Assembly (NCBI RefSeq): GCF_003143515.1
Contig: NZ_CP029343.1
Span: forward strand, 2,666,001 to 2,730,000
DNA length: 64,000 nt
Direction: 5' to 3'
Source of the DNA: Massilia oculi
Lineage (GTDB): Bacteria; Pseudomonadota; Gammaproteobacteria; Burkholderiales; Burkholderiaceae_D
Positions within the stretch are counted from its first letter, which is position 1. Each line of letters opens with the position of its first letter. Below the pieces are notes generated by a model that was given only the letters and a program-made list of their open reading frames with translations, searched no databases and had not been told where the DNA came from. Positions 14,278 to 23,424 of the stretch are shown here, piece by piece. A program made the translations under genes and the position numbers.

Positions 14278-14655
14278 TTACTTCAGTTCGGCCTTGGCGC
14301 CAGCTTCTTCCAGCTTCTTCTTGGCGGCTTCAGCGTCAGCTTTTGGCAGGGCTTCTTTCACGGTCTTCGGTGCGCCGTCGACCAGGTCCTTGGCTTCTTT
14401 CAGGCCCAGACCGGTGATTTCACGGACTGCCTTGATGACGCCGACCTTGTTCGCGCCGACTTCCGACAGAACAACGTTGAACTCGGTCTGCTCTTCAGCA
14501 GCAGCTGCACCGCCAGCGGCGCCGCCAGCTGCCGGTGCTGCCATTGCAGCTGCCGACACGCCGAACTTCTCTTCGAATGCCTTGACCAGTTCGTTCAGGT
14601 CCATGACGGACATTTCGCTCACTGCGTTCAGGATATCGTCTTTGCTAATTGCCAT
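14278..14655 (-). CDS. rplL: 50S ribosomal protein L7/L12
   Basis: A 125-residue acidic protein with the L7/L12 plan: an N-terminal dimerisation helix ([35 protein letters not shown] begins at 14655), an Ala/Gly-rich hinge at residues ~38-52, and the C-terminal factor-binding domain ending [21 protein letters not shown] ... AKAELK. It forms the ribosomal stalk with L10 and recruits translational GTPases. It is the promoter-distal gene of the rplJL pair, 57 bases after rplJ. Confidence 0.98.
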   Translation of the reverse strand: MAISKDDILNAVSEMSVMDLNELVKAFEEKFGVSAAAMAAPAAGGAAGGAAAAEEQTEFNVVLSEVGANKVGVIKAVREITGLGLKEAKDLVDGAPKTVKEALPKADAEAAKKKLEEAGAKAELK

Positions 14656-14712
14656 TTGAAACTCCAGTTGTATATTGTGTGTAGTTAGTACTTGAGAAAA
14701 AAGGCTGCGCTA

Positions 14713-15243
14713 TTAAGCTGCAGCGGTTTCTTCGGCTGCAGGAGCAGCTTCCGAACCTTCGCCTTTTTTCGCTGCCAGTGCAGCCAGACCACGTGCAAAG
14801 CCCGACACCGGAGCCAGCATGACGCCCAACAGCTGCGAGATGAGGACTTCACGGGATGGGATGCTTGCCAACGCGGTAACACCAGCTACGTCGAGCTGCT
14901 TACCTGCGTAGTTACCGGCTTTGATGACCAGCTTGTCGTTGGTTTTAGCGAAGTCATTGATGACTTTTGCTGCAGCAACGGCGTCGTCCGAGATCGAGTA
15001 GATCAGCGGACCGGTCATGGAATCAGCCAGCGAGGCAAACTGCGTGCCTTCGACAGAGCGACGAGCCAGCGTGTTCTTCAGAACACGCAGGTACACGCCC
15101 TGGGCACGTGCGGTTGCACGGAGCTTGGTCAAGTGACTAACCTGGATGCCACGGTACTCAGCCACGACGATGGTTTGCGCAGTTGCTACTTTTGCGGAAA
15201 CTTCTTCGACGACGACCTTTTTGTCATTCAGATTAAGACCCAC
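14713..15243 (-). CDS. rplJ: 50S ribosomal protein L10
   Basis: A 176-residue protein of normal L10 length. The start is GTG 15243 ([15 protein letters not shown]), which aligns with the E. coli start MALNLQDKQAIVAEV and has an AAGGAG seven bases upstream. The longer frame from 15279 would add 12 unrelated residues and bury that ribosome-binding site. The protein anchors L7/L12 to 23S rRNA and, in other bacteria, represses its own mRNA through the leader just upstream. It ends with the usual Ala/Glu-rich tail. Confidence 0.97.
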   Translation of the reverse strand: MGLNLNDKKVVVEEVSAKVATAQTIVVAEYRGIQVSHLTKLRATARAQGVYLRVLKNTLARRSVEGTQFASLADSMTGPLIYSISDDAVAAAKVINDFAKTNDKLVIKAGNYAGKQLDVAGVTALASIPSREVLISQLLGVMLAPVSGFARGLAALAAKKGEGSEAAPAAEETAAA

Positions 15244-15369
15244 GGTCAATCTCCTTAAATGATATGAACGGATGTCCATATCGGTTCGAACACACGGCGT
15301 CCGAAGTTAAGAAGTCTTAAAACTGGGCGGATACATTCACACAGCTGGACTACAAAACTTGTTCGGGTA

Positions 15370-15465
15370 CACCATCTGCGTTGGGTGGTCTATTAACCGT
15401 CAGCTCAACCTCTGCTTTCGGCCCAACGGTCTTTGATTGCCTGCCGGAGCGATGTTCAGCTCCGA
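15370..15465 (-). ncRNA. L10 leader, autoregulatory mRNA element of rplJL
   Basis: The 307-base gap between rplA and rplJ carries the hallmarks of the ribosomal-protein L10 leader on the minus strand: TCAAAGACCGTTGGGC (complement of 15421-15436), a short variable hairpin, then CCACCCAACGCAGATGG (complement of 15373-15388). The GTTGGG and CCCAAC arms pair. A further hairpin (GGAGC...GCTCC, 15448-15462) precedes it. In known cases free L10(L7/L12)4 binds this element and shuts down translation of rplJL. Recognition is by motif memory; edges are approximate. Confidence 0.65.
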
Positions 15466-15518
15466 CAGCCCAAAGATGCGCCTCGTGATATTGCGTACGA
15501 GGACTTAATTCTTGCGAA

Positions 15519-15547
15519 CTTAGGTTCCCGCCTTCGCGGGAACGACG
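15519..15547. repeat. Single REP-like palindrome just after rplA
   Basis: One copy of the 29-base palindromic unit (GGTTCCCGCCTTCGCGGGAAC core). It ends 3 bases from the rplA stop codon (15551-15553), between rplKA and the rplJ leader. Confidence 0.85.
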
Positions 15548-15550
15548 TTC

Positions 15551-16252
15551 TTAAGCAGCAGCGACGATCGAAGCGTGGTCGACACGGACGCCAGCGCCCA
15601 TGGTCGACGACAGGGCGACCTTACGCAGGTACACGCCTTTCGAGGTGGCTGGCTTGGCCTTGTTCAGGGCGTCGATCAGGGCGACCAGGTTGGTCTTCAG
15701 ATCTGCGTCGCTGAACGACTTGCGGCCGATGGTCGCGTGGACGATACCTGCCTTGTCAGTACGGTACTGGACCTGACCGGCTTTGGCGTTCTTGACGGCG
15801 GTAGCGACGTCCGGGGTCACGGTGCCGACTTTCGGGTTCGGCATCAGGCCGCGTGGGCCCAGGATCTGACCCAGGGTACCGACGATACGCATGGTGTCTG
15901 GCGAAGCGATGACGATGTCGAACGGCATGTCGCCGGCCTTCACGCGCTCTGCCAGGTCTTCCATGCCGACCACGTCGGCGCCGGCTGCTTTAGCAGCTTC
16001 AGCCTTGTCGCCCGAAGCGAACACAGCGACGCGCACGGTCTTGCCGGTGCCAGCTGGCAGCACGACCGAACCGCGAACCACTTGGTCCGACTTCTTCGGG
16101 TCCACGCCCAGTTGAACGGCGACGTCGATCGACTCGTTGAACTTGGCGGTGGCGAATTCCTTGATGATCGACACAGCGTTGTCGAACTCGTAGACCTTGT
16201 TACGGTCAACTTTTGCTTTGATTGCTTTGACGCGCTTGGACAGCTTAGCCAT
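15551..16252 (-). CDS. rplA: 50S ribosomal protein L1
   Basis: A 233-residue protein of the usual L1 length, starting [16 protein letters not shown]. It contains the L1 signature around [22 protein letters not shown], which belongs to the domain binding 23S rRNA at the L1 stalk. L1 generally also represses rplKA translation. The rplK stop and rplA start overlap by one base (TAATG), giving translational coupling. A REP-like hairpin directly after its stop could protect the mRNA end or damp read-through into rplJL. Confidence 0.98.
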   Translation of the reverse strand: MAKLSKRVKAIKAKVDRNKVYEFDNAVSIIKEFATAKFNESIDVAVQLGVDPKKSDQVVRGSVVLPAGTGKTVRVAVFASGDKAEAAKAAGADVVGMEDLAERVKAGDMPFDIVIASPDTMRIVGTLGQILGPRGLMPNPKVGTVTPDVATAVKNAKAGQVQYRTDKAGIVHATIGRKSFSDADLKTNLVALIDALNKAKPATSKGVYLRKVALSSTMGAGVRVDHASIVAAA

Positions 16253-16683
16253 TACAGACCCTCCACCGTGATGCCCATCGAACGTGCCGAGCCAGCGATG
16301 ATACGCACTGCTGCGTCCATGTCGGCGGCGGTCAGGTCCGGCTGCTTGGTTTTTGCGATTTCTTCAGCTTGAGCGCGGGTCAGCTTGGCAACCTTGTCGG
16401 TGTGCGGCTTGGCCGAGCCCTTGGTGATGCCGGCGGCTTTCTTGATCAGGTAGGTTGCCGGTGGGGTCTTCATCACGAAGGTGAAGGACTTGTCGGCGAA
16501 CGCGGTGATCACGACCGGGATCGGCATGCCTGGTTCCATACCCTGGGTCTGCGCGTTGAACGCCTTGCAGAATTCCATGATGTTCAGGCCACGCTGACCG
16601 AGTGCTGGACCGATCGGTGGGGATGGGTTTGCCTTACCAGCCGGGACTTGCAGCTTGATAAAGCCAATGATTTTCTTTGCCAT
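16252..16683 (-). CDS. rplK: 50S ribosomal protein L11
   Basis: A 143-residue protein beginning [30 protein letters not shown], the conserved L11 N-terminus whose proline-rich helix faces the GTPase-associated centre. The C-terminal rRNA-binding part includes [27 protein letters not shown] precedes the start at 16683. It begins the rplKA pair, about 190 bases downstream of nusG. Confidence 0.98.
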   Translation of the reverse strand: MAKKIIGFIKLQVPAGKANPSPPIGPALGQRGLNIMEFCKAFNAQTQGMEPGMPIPVVITAFADKSFTFVMKTPPATYLIKKAAGITKGSAKPHTDKVAKLTRAQAEEIAKTKQPDLTAADMDAAVRIIAGSARSMGITVEGL

Positions 16684-16704
16684 GTCTGGCTCCTATCTTG
16701 ACTT

Positions 16705-16732
16705 GAGTAGTAGCGCCCCACCGCGACTACTC
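16705..16732 (-). promoter_or_regulatory. Hairpin in the rplK leader
   Basis: Arms GAGTAGT (16705-16711) and ACTACTC (16726-16732), each followed by GCG/CGC, form a stem about 20 bases before the rplK start region. A leader structure binding L1 is known upstream of rplK in other bacteria, but the L1-site consensus is not clearly visible here, so the role is open. Confidence 0.35.
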
Positions 16733-16871
16733 ATCTTGGCGGGGCTCCTCTTACCGGATTCCGCCTAGTTGCTGCGACGCTCCGATTACGGCGTTGTATT
16801 TGAAGTGTTGGGGACAGAGTACCGCTGCGCCTCGCTGCGCGCGGCTTCGCTTAACTCTTTCCCGCAAAGGG

Positions 16872-17489
16872 TCATACTTTCTCTACCTGCCCGAACTCCA
16901 GTTCCACCGGAGTTGCGCGGCCGAAGATGGTGACCGAGACACGCACCTTCGATTTCTCGTAGTTGACTTCCTCGACGTTGCCGTTGAAGTCGGTGAACGG
17001 GCCTTCCTTGATGCGGACTTGCTCGCCCACTTCGTACAGCACTTTTGGCCGTGGCTTTTCGACGCCCTCTTGCACCTGCTGCATGATCTTGTCGATCTCG
17101 CGTGCTGGGATCGGGGTCGGCTTGTTCGATTTGCCGCCGATGAAGCCGGTGACCTTGCTGGTGTTCTTCACCAGGTGCCAGGTTTCGTCGGTCATTTCCA
17201 TCTCAACCAGCACGTAGCCCGGGAAGAAGCGGCGCTCGGAAACGGCTTTGGAACCGTTGCGCATCTCGACGACTTCCTCGGTCGGCACCAGGATCTGGCC
17301 GAACTGTTCTTGCATGCCCGCGCGCTCGACGCGCTCGGTCAGTGCGCGCATCACGCTCTTTTCCATGCCCGAATAGACATGGACGACGTACCAGCGCTTA
17401 TTGCTGACCGGCACGCTCAGAGGCGCACCAGCGTCAGAGGCCGGGACATCGCCCGGCACTGGTGCATTGTCTTGCACGTTATCGCTCAT
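16872..17489 (-). CDS. nusG: Transcription termination/antitermination factor NusG
   Basis: A 205-residue protein with the NGN domain ([20 protein letters not shown] ... [12 protein letters not shown]) and a C-terminal KOW domain ([19 protein letters not shown]). It binds RNA polymerase, suppresses pausing and links to Rho or ribosomal S10. The start ATG 17489 lies one base after the secE stop (TAACATG on the complement). The frame upstream to 17510 would run into secE, so the shorter start is used. A ~28-residue acidic N-terminal extension precedes the NGN domain. Confidence 0.98.
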   Translation of the reverse strand: MSDNVQDNAPVPGDVPASDAGAPLSVPVSNKRWYVVHVYSGMEKSVMRALTERVERAGMQEQFGQILVPTEEVVEMRNGSKAVSERRFFPGYVLVEMEMTDETWHLVKNTSKVTGFIGGKSNKPTPIPAREIDKIMQQVQEGVEKPRPKVLYEVGEQVRIKEGPFTDFNGNVEEVNYEKSKVRVSVTIFGRATPVELEFGQVEKV

Positions 17490-17490
17490 G

Positions 17491-17877
17491 TTATTTCCAA
17501 CCCAGGACAAAGTCGTACAACAGGAGCTCGAGAAGCTTATCCGTGCCCCACAGGAAAATCGCCATCACGACCACGAAGGCAAACACGATGCCGGTGATCT
17601 GCATGGCTTCGCGGCGGGTAGGCCAGACGACCTTCTTGGTCTCGCGCACCGACTCCTTGGCGAAGCTCAGGAAATCACGGCCAGTGGTGGAAGTCCACAA
17701 AAGCAGGACAGCAAAAACTAAACCAGCCACGAGGGCGCCTGCGGCGACCAAGGCTGGTTTGTTCTGGCCAGTCAGGTAAAAGAACCCGACGACGCCTGCA
17801 ATCGCTGCAACCACCGCCAGCGCGACCTTGAACTTGTCATTCGAGGTGCTGACAGTTTGCACGGATTGATTAGACAT
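17491..17877 (-). CDS. secE: Preprotein translocase subunit SecE
   Basis: A 128-residue protein with three hydrophobic segments (about residues 17-36, 42-61 and 91-113), like the three-helix SecE of E. coli rather than the one-helix form. It carries the conserved cytoplasmic hinge [21 protein letters not shown] before the last helix. It clamps SecY in the inner-membrane translocon. It is co-transcribed with tRNA-Trp upstream and nusG downstream. Confidence 0.97.
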   Translation of the reverse strand: MSNQSVQTVSTSNDKFKVALAVVAAIAGVVGFFYLTGQNKPALVAAGALVAGLVFAVLLLWTSTTGRDFLSFAKESVRETKKVVWPTRREAMQITGIVFAFVVVMAIFLWGTDKLLELLLYDFVLGWK

Positions 17878-17913
17878 TCTTCTTTACTTTCGGTGCTGCG
17901 CACCAGAATTCGG

Positions 17914-17989
17914 TGGCAGGGGCGGAGGGAATCGAACCCGCGACCTTCGGTTTTGGAGACCGACGCTCTGCCAATTGAGCTACACCCCT
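17914..17989 (-). tRNA. tRNA-Trp (anticodon CCA)
   Basis: A 76-base cloverleaf reading AGGGGTGTAGCTCAATTGGC at the 5' end, anticodon CCA in CTCCAAAA, T-loop GGTTCGATTCC and an encoded 3' CCA. It lies 36 bases upstream of secE on the same strand and behind its own strong promoter. Confidence 0.97.
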
Positions 17990-18015
17990 ACGAAAACTTT
18001 ACTGCTGAATCCAGC

Positions 18016-18045
18016 ATTATACAGCAAGCGCGCGCTCACTGGCAA
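18016..18045 (-). promoter_or_regulatory. Sigma70-type promoter for tRNA-Trp-secE-nusG
   Basis: On the minus strand TTGCCA (18040-18045) is followed after 18 bases by a perfect TATAAT (18016-18021). Transcription would start about 20 bases before the tRNA-Trp gene. Confidence 0.8.
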
Positions 18046-18052
18046 TGCTGTT

Positions 18053-18086
18053 TAAGGGGAAACAGAAGTGCTTCCGTTTCCCCTTA
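18053..18086 (-). terminator. Terminator-like hairpin after tuf
   Basis: A 34-base hairpin starts 12 bases after the tuf stop: TAAGGGGAAAC and GTTTCCCCTTA arms, extended by GAAG/CTTC with one mismatch. The U-rich tail is weak (UUAAACAG), so termination may be partial or the element may mark a processed 3' end. Confidence 0.65.
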
Positions 18087-18098
18087 TCACCTAATCAA

Positions 18099-19289
18099 TT
18101 AGGCGATGATCTTGGCAACCACGCCGGCGCCGACGGTACGGCCGCCTTCGCGGATTGCGAAGCGCAGACCTTCTTCCATCGCGATCGGAGCGATCAGCTT
18201 GACGGTGATCGAGACGTTGTCGCCTGGCATGACCATTTCTTTGTCTGCTGGCAGTTCGATCGAACCGGTCACGTCAGTCGTACGGAAGTAGAACTGAGGA
18301 CGATAGTTGTTGAAGAACGGGGTGTGACGGCCGCCTTCGTCTTTCGACAGGACGTAGATCTCACCGGTGAAGTTGCTGTGCGGCTTGATCGAGCCTGGCT
18401 TGGCCAGAACTTGACCACGTTGCACGTCTTCACGCTTGGTGCCGCGCAGCAGCAGGCCGACGTTGTCGCCAGCTTGACCCTGGTCCAGCAGCTTGCGGAA
18501 CATTTCCACGCCGGTGCAGGTGGTCTTGACGGTGTCGATGATGCCGACGATTTCGATTTCTTCGCCGACTTTGATCACGCCGCGCTCGACACGACCGGTC
18601 ACGACGGTGCCGCGGCCCGAGATCGAGAACACGTCTTCGACTGGCATCAGGAAGGCGCCGTCAACGGCACGTTCCGGGGTTGGGATGTAGGTGTCCAGGG
18701 CTTCTGCCAGGCGGGTGATGCACTCTTCGCCCATTTCGCCTGGCTGGCCTTCCAGCGCCATACGTGCCGAACCCTTGATGATTGGCAGGTCGTCGCCTGG
18801 GAACTCGTACTTCGACAGGAGTTCGCGGACTTCCATTTCGACCAGTTCCAGCAGTTCTGCGTCATCGACCAGGTCGCACTTGTTCAGGAACACGATGATG
18901 TATGGAACGCCAACCTGACGCGCCAGCAGGATGTGCTCGCGGGTCTGTGGCATTGGGCCGTCAGCGGCCGAGCACACCAGGATCGCGCCGTCCATCTGCG
19001 CAGCACCGGTAATCATGTTCTTGATGTAGTCGGCGTGGCCTGGGCAGTCAACGTGAGCGTAGTGACGGTTTTCGGTTTCGTACTCGACGTGCGCGGTGTT
19101 GATGGTGATGCCGCGTGCTTTTTCTTCTGGAGCCGCGTCGATCTGGTCGTAGGCCTTGGCTTCGCCGCCGAATTTCTTCGACAGGACGGTAGCGATTGCA
19201 GCCGTCAGGGTGGTTTTACCGTGGTCAACGTGACCGATGGTGCCGACGTTCACGTGCGGCTTGGTCCGTTCGAATTTACCTTTTGCCAT
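18099..19289 (-). CDS. tuf: Elongation factor Tu
   Basis: A 396-residue EF-Tu. G1 reads GHVDHGKTT, the switch-I region [14 protein letters not shown]3 [12 protein letters not shown] and G4 NKCDLVDD, followed by the beta-barrel domains 2 and 3 ending [17 protein letters not shown]. It delivers aminoacyl-tRNA to the ribosome. GGAG precedes ATG 19289. It lies downstream of the tRNA-Tyr-Gly-Thr cluster, as in the E. coli tufB locus. Betaproteobacteria usually have a second, near-identical tuf copy elsewhere. Confidence 0.99.
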   Translation of the reverse strand: MAKGKFERTKPHVNVGTIGHVDHGKTTLTAAIATVLSKKFGGEAKAYDQIDAAPEEKARGITINTAHVEYETENRHYAHVDCPGHADYIKNMITGAAQMDGAILVCSAADGPMPQTREHILLARQVGVPYIIVFLNKCDLVDDAELLELVEMEVRELLSKYEFPGDDLPIIKGSARMALEGQPGEMGEECITRLAEALDTYIPTPERAVDGAFLMPVEDVFSISGRGTVVTGRVERGVIKVGEEIEIVGIIDTVKTTCTGVEMFRKLLDQGQAGDNVGLLLRGTKREDVQRGQVLAKPGSIKPHSNFTGEIYVLSKDEGGRHTPFFNNYRPQFYFRTTDVTGSIELPADKEMVMPGDNVSITVKLIAPIAMEEGLRFAIREGGRTVGAGVVAKIIA

Positions 19290-19374
19290 TTCAGACTCCT
19301 AAGATCTAACGATATTTTGGGGATTACCAGGCACACCTGACGGACGAGTGCAACGCGACTGCCGTACAAAATTC

Positions 19375-19450
<76 letters not shown>

Positions 19451-19482
19451 GATTTTTGCGATGTAGAAACCACCGCACTAAC

Positions 19483-19556
19483 TGGAGCGGGTGAAGGGAA
19501 TCGAACCCTCGTCGTAAGCTTGGAAGGCTTCTGCTCTACCATTGAGCTACACCCGC
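19483..19556 (-). tRNA. tRNA-Gly (anticodon TCC)
   Basis: A 74-base tRNA with acceptor GCGGGTG, anticodon TCC in CCTTCCAAG, T-loop GGTTCGATTCC and an encoded CCA. It is the middle tRNA of the Tyr-Gly-Thr cluster. Confidence 0.97.
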
Positions 19557-19594
19557 GAGGTACAACTTCAAATCCGACTTCACGATCTTCTTTT

Positions 19595-19679
19595 TGGTGG
19601 TGGGGGCTGGATTCGAACCAGCGTACTCAGAGAGGGCAGATTTACAGTCTGCTGCCTTTAACCACTCGGCCACCCCACC
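19595..19679 (-). tRNA. tRNA-Tyr (anticodon GTA)
   Basis: An 85-base class II tRNA with acceptor GGTGGGG, anticodon GTA in CTGTAAATC, a long variable arm, T-loop GGTTCGAATCC and an encoded CCA. It is the first gene of the cluster, directly behind a consensus promoter. Confidence 0.97.
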
Positions 19680-19693
19680 GCGAAGAACCGCAG

Positions 19694-19722
19694 AGTATGA
19701 AGCAAGCTCAACGTACTGTCAA
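19694..19722 (-). promoter_or_regulatory. Sigma70 promoter for the tRNA-Tyr-Gly-Thr-tuf operon
   Basis: On the minus strand a perfect TTGACA (19717-19722), a 17-base spacer and CATACT (19694-19699) lie 14 bases before tRNA-Tyr. A GC-rich discriminator (CTGCGG) follows the -10, as at stringently controlled stable-RNA promoters. Confidence 0.85.
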
Positions 19723-20041
19723 TCAGACTGCAGTAGAAACTTTTTCCACTTCGCCTGACAGCGTTGCTTCGGGGCGTGATTGTAACGGTCGGACTGTAAA
19801 GCTGCAAGGGTGATTTTGCCAAGTGCGAAAAAATCTTCATGAACGTGCTTGGAATTGTTTCGCTCGCAAACCCACACCGCCAGACCACGTCGTTCCTGCC
19901 ACTGACAGCAACGACTTCCCGCGGAGGCGGGAACCCAAGTTTATACGCGCAGTGTGGCGGTGAAAAATGGCCGGTTTGGCATGCGAGGATCCCGGGTTCC
20001 CGCCTTCGCGGGAACGACGGTCTTGAGGCAAGCAGTGGGAC
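19723..20041. other. Gene-free spacer with repeats
   Basis: This stretch of about 320 bases lies between the tRNA operon promoter and the HDOD gene and contains no supported gene. It holds an inverted REP-like pair (19911-20019) preceded by a short hairpin-forming segment (19888-19910) that recurs near 44284. Confidence 0.6.
19888..20019. repeat. Compound repeat: CTGCCACTG-type segment plus inverted REP-like pair
   Basis: The segment at 19888-19915 (CGTCGTTCCTGCCACTGACA onward) runs straight into REP-like unit 19911-19939. A second unit in opposite orientation is at 19991-20019. A diverged version of the first half occurs at 44284-44350. Confidence 0.75.
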
Positions 20042-21586
20042 TCAAGGTTGCGGTGTGTTCGCACCCTGCGGCGCCAGCGCCGCCAGTACCTGCGCCTTGA
20101 GCGCCTTGATCAACGCCGTCTCGTCCGGCGCCACGCCCTCGGGCGCGGTGAAGATCCGGTCGGCATAGATCAACCCGAGCCGGGCCTTGCCGACCACCAG
20201 CGGCAGCACGATGAAACTCTCGGCGTCCGGCAGCAGGGTCTTGTACCAGGCCGGCAGCAGGTCGCGGATCTTGGGGCTGAAGGCGTCCGCGATCATCATG
20301 TCGGCGTCGTTTTCCAGCGCCAGGTGGAACACGTCACGCGTGAAGGCGCAGGGGAAGGCGAAGCCGTTCTGCAGGTCGGCGCTGCCCTCGCCCAGCGACA
20401 CCCGCGCGCGGAACTGGCTGGTCCGCGCATCGCGCAGGCACACGGTGGCGAAGCGGAAGCCCAGCGCGCCGTACAGGGTCTCGAGGACGGCATTGACCAC
20501 GTCGTTGACGCCGGCGCCGGACCCGCCCAGCAGGGCGACGTCCTGCACGCCCGCCAGCAGCAGGTCGCGTGCATTCTTCGGCTTGCCGCTGGGGTGGAAC
20601 TCGCCCTCGTCGTCCTCGCCCGCGTCCAGGGTGGCCAGCGCCAGCACGTTCGGCAGGCTGCTGCCGGCCTTCGGATCGGTCTTCGGCGCGCGTTCCATGT
20701 TCATGCTCTGCAGCATGCCGTTCATGCCTTCCTGCACCTCGTCGTACAGCGCCACCATGGCCGGATGGTCGACGCCCAGCGCCGCGCCATAGCGCACGAT
20801 CAGCTCCTGGGTCTCGGGCGCGGCGGCCGGATCGTGGTGACGCCCCATCAGGCGCGCCACGTCGCGGCTGAAGGCGGCCACTTGCCGCATCCATTCGTCA
20901 CGGTCGGCCGCGCCCTCGAGCGGCCCCGGCGGCAGCGCCGCCTGGGCTTGCACGATGAGCTCCGGCATCTGCCACTCGCGCAAGACCGCCTCCGACAAGG
21001 TCTCGAAGCTGCAGCCCAGGATCAGTTGCGCAGCCTGGCTGGGGCTGTGCTTGCCAGCCGCCACGATCGCGGCGATCTCGCGGTAGCGCTCCGGCTCGCG
21101 GCTGGCCAACAGCAATGGTCCCAGGTTCTTGAACAGCGCACAGATCGCCGCTTCCTCGGCCCCGGGGATCGGGCTGTGGCGCGCCAGCTCGCGTCCGACC
21201 AGGCTGGCGCACAGGGCAGCTTCGAGTTCCACCCGCACGCCGTGCTCGGCGGTGTCGAGTGCATCGACCAGCAGCATCGCCAGCGCGGCGGCGCGCACAT
21301 TGTCGAAGCCGAGCAGGGAAATGGCGCGCGAGATCGTCGTCACCGGCGTGCCGGACAAGGTGCGGTACTGGACCGTGTTGGACAGGCGCAGGATGCGCTG
21401 GGTGAGCGCCACGTCGGACACCACGTAATACGCGAGGTCGGCCGTGCCCAGGTCGTCGTTATACCCCATGCCGATCACGTGCATGATGGCGCCGCCCAGC
21501 GTGAACATGCGCTCGGTTCCGCTGAGCTTGCGCATGAGGGCGGGGCGCACGCGGCGCGGGGCGCCGTCCTGGGAAATGTCGGTCAT
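20042..21586 (-). CDS. HDOD domain protein with C-terminal GAF-like domain
   Basis: A 514-residue cytoplasmic protein. Residues ~20-215 form an HDOD domain (LAYYVVSDVALTQRILRLSNTVQYR, ISRAISLLGFDNVRAAALAML, ALFKNLGPLLLA), which lacks the catalytic HD pair and usually acts in signalling. After a ~100-residue linker the C-terminal ~180 residues resemble a GAF sensor (GFRFATVCLRDARTSQFRARVSLG ... SFIVLPLVVGKARLGLIYADR). It starts 13 bases after the stop of the receiver-TPR gene, so the two are probably co-transcribed and work together. The ligand and output are unknown. Confidence 0.85.
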   Translation of the reverse strand: MTDISQDGAPRRVRPALMRKLSGTERMFTLGGAIMHVIGMGYNDDLGTADLAYYVVSDVALTQRILRLSNTVQYRTLSGTPVTTISRAISLLGFDNVRAAALAMLLVDALDTAEHGVRVELEAALCASLVGRELARHSPIPGAEEAAICALFKNLGPLLLASREPERYREIAAIVAAGKHSPSQAAQLILGCSFETLSEAVLREWQMPELIVQAQAALPPGPLEGAADRDEWMRQVAAFSRDVARLMGRHHDPAAAPETQELIVRYGAALGVDHPAMVALYDEVQEGMNGMLQSMNMERAPKTDPKAGSSLPNVLALATLDAGEDDEGEFHPSGKPKNARDLLLAGVQDVALLGGSGAGVNDVVNAVLETLYGALGFRFATVCLRDARTSQFRARVSLGEGSADLQNGFAFPCAFTRDVFHLALENDADMMIADAFSPKIRDLLPAWYKTLLPDAESFIVLPLVVGKARLGLIYADRIFTAPEGVAPDETALIKALKAQVLAALAPQGANTPQP

Positions 21587-21599
21587 GGCGTCGATCGGC

Positions 21600-23258
21600 T
21601 CAGCCGGCCTTGCGCAGCGGCGCGGCCGCCTGCGCGCCCTGTCGCAGTCCTTGATTGTATTGCTTCAGCACCTGCTGGTGCAGCGCCGCCAGCGCCGGCA
21701 GCTTGGGATTGAGCGCATCCAGCTTGCGCACATTGCCGATCAGGCCAGGCACCTGGGCGCCGAGGCGAGTGTCCCAGCCCTCGTGCTCGAGGCAGCGCAG
21801 CACCGCCAGCGCGGCATTGAAGGCAACCGCCGGATTGCTCGGCAACTTGGCGGCCGCTTCCAGCATCAGCCGCACCGCGCCCTGGTAGTCGCCGTTCCTG
21901 GCGCGCGCGGCGCCGCCGGCGACCAGGTCGACCACCTGCTGGCGGCTCTGTTGCGCCAGCGTCTGCGCCAGCTCGCCCTTCCCGGCCTGCTCCAGCACGC
22001 CCATGGCGCGCGTGACCATGGCGTCGCTCGAGGCATTGCTCATCACCTCGCGCACGATCTCGGAAGCACCTTCTTCGCGGCCATTGTCGATGCAGGTGCG
22101 CGCCAGCTCGAGCTTGAGGTCGGCCGACAGATTGGGCGCGTCCTTGCTTGACGCCAGGGCCGTGCCCAGCGCCTCGCCCAGGCGCTGCTCGTTGCCGGTG
22201 TACTCGTGCACCAGGGCCGAGGCGATCGCGCTGCACAGCGGAGTATTGGCGCGCCCACCCATCGAGCGGTCGAGGTCGCGTACCACGGCGGCGGCCCCGA
22301 CGGGATCGCCCTTGTGCACCAGTGCGCGCACCAGCTTGACGTGGTCCTCGGGGTCGCGGAATTCGGAATATTTCGCCTTGCCCACCACCTGGCGCAGGGC
22401 TTTTTCGGCGGTGTCGACGTCGCCCACCTCGAAGGCGGTGTCGGCCAGGGTGCGCAGGCGCCGCACAGCATGCGGCGACACCGCCACCGCGTCGCTCAGC
22501 ACCGCCTGCGATTTCTGCAGTTCGCCGACCGCCGCGTGGGTGCGCGCCAGCCAGTCGTAGGCGTCGACGAAGTTGCGGTTGGTGTCGACCAGGTCTTCCA
22601 GGATGTCGCGCGCCTCGGTGAATTGCTTGCGCACGAACAGGGTCTTGGCCAGGCCAAGCCGGGCCCAGGCGATCGCCTTGATCTCGACCAGGTGGCGATA
22701 GATCGGCTCGGCCTGGTCGGCCTGGCCCAGGAACATGTGCAGCTCGGCGCGCAGGCGCAGGAAGTCGATCGCGTAGCGCGCGTGCAGGCGCTGGCCTTCG
22801 ATGCAGGCGGCGATCGCATCGATCTGGTCGCCCGCCTCCATCAGGTTGTACACCGGGAGGAAGGCATTGCGCTTGTCGAGGGCGCGCGCGATGCGCTCGA
22901 GCAGGCGATCGGCGGTGAACGGCTTGAGGATGTAGTCGGTCGGCGCCAGCTCGGCGGCGCTGACCACCTTGCTGTGGTTGCCTTCGGCCGTGACCATGAA
23001 GAACATGGTGGCCAGCTGCATCAGCTTGTGGTGGCGCAGGTCTTCCAGCAATTGCTGGCCATCCTGGCCGCCTTCCAGGTCGTATTCGCACAGGATCATG
23101 TCGAACTGGCGCAGGCCCAGGTGTTTCACGGCCTGGTTGGAGGTGCTGGCGTGCTCGATCCGGGTCAGGCCGCACAGCGTGAGCATGCTGTGGATGCTGG
23201 CCCGCATCCCCGCGTGGGGCTCGATGATCAGGGCCGTCAGGCCTTCCAGTTCGTTCAT
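21600..23258 (-). CDS. Receiver-domain protein with TPR-like repeats; phosphoacceptor Asp replaced
   Basis: A 552-residue protein. Residues 1-125 form a CheY-like receiver, followed by about 400 residues of helical, TPR-like repeats. The receiver is degenerate: the position after strand 3 that normally carries the phosphorylated Asp is E58 (FDMILCEYD; codon GAA), and the acidic pair near the N-terminus is reduced to E13. T90 and K112 (ILKPF) are kept. A Glu there can mimic the phosphorylated state, so the protein may act as a constitutive scaffold. The start ATG 23258 is where the receiver fold begins; no strong Shine-Dalgarno is seen. It is the first gene of a pair with the HDOD protein. Confidence 0.85.
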   Translation of the reverse strand: MNELEGLTALIIEPHAGMRASIHSMLTLCGLTRIEHASTSNQAVKHLGLRQFDMILCEYDLEGGQDGQQLLEDLRHHKLMQLATMFFMVTAEGNHSKVVSAAELAPTDYILKPFTADRLLERIARALDKRNAFLPVYNLMEAGDQIDAIAACIEGQRLHARYAIDFLRLRAELHMFLGQADQAEPIYRHLVEIKAIAWARLGLAKTLFVRKQFTEARDILEDLVDTNRNFVDAYDWLARTHAAVGELQKSQAVLSDAVAVSPHAVRRLRTLADTAFEVGDVDTAEKALRQVVGKAKYSEFRDPEDHVKLVRALVHKGDPVGAAAVVRDLDRSMGGRANTPLCSAIASALVHEYTGNEQRLGEALGTALASSKDAPNLSADLKLELARTCIDNGREEGASEIVREVMSNASSDAMVTRAMGVLEQAGKGELAQTLAQQSRQQVVDLVAGGAARARNGDYQGAVRLMLEAAAKLPSNPAVAFNAALAVLRCLEHEGWDTRLGAQVPGLIGNVRKLDALNPKLPALAALHQQVLKQYNQGLRQGAQAAAPLRKAG

Positions 23259-23424
23259 GATGGTCCGTATAAGCCTGCGTTGGGCGTAGCGCCGCGGCTG
23301 CATGGGCGCGCGGCATCTGGCCAGTATATTACGGCGCGGAACGAAAATAATGAAATCGGGGTAGGCCCTGACACGAGAAAGTGTCAGTACGCCGAAAAAA
23401 CGACAGGCAGCCAGGATGACCGGA

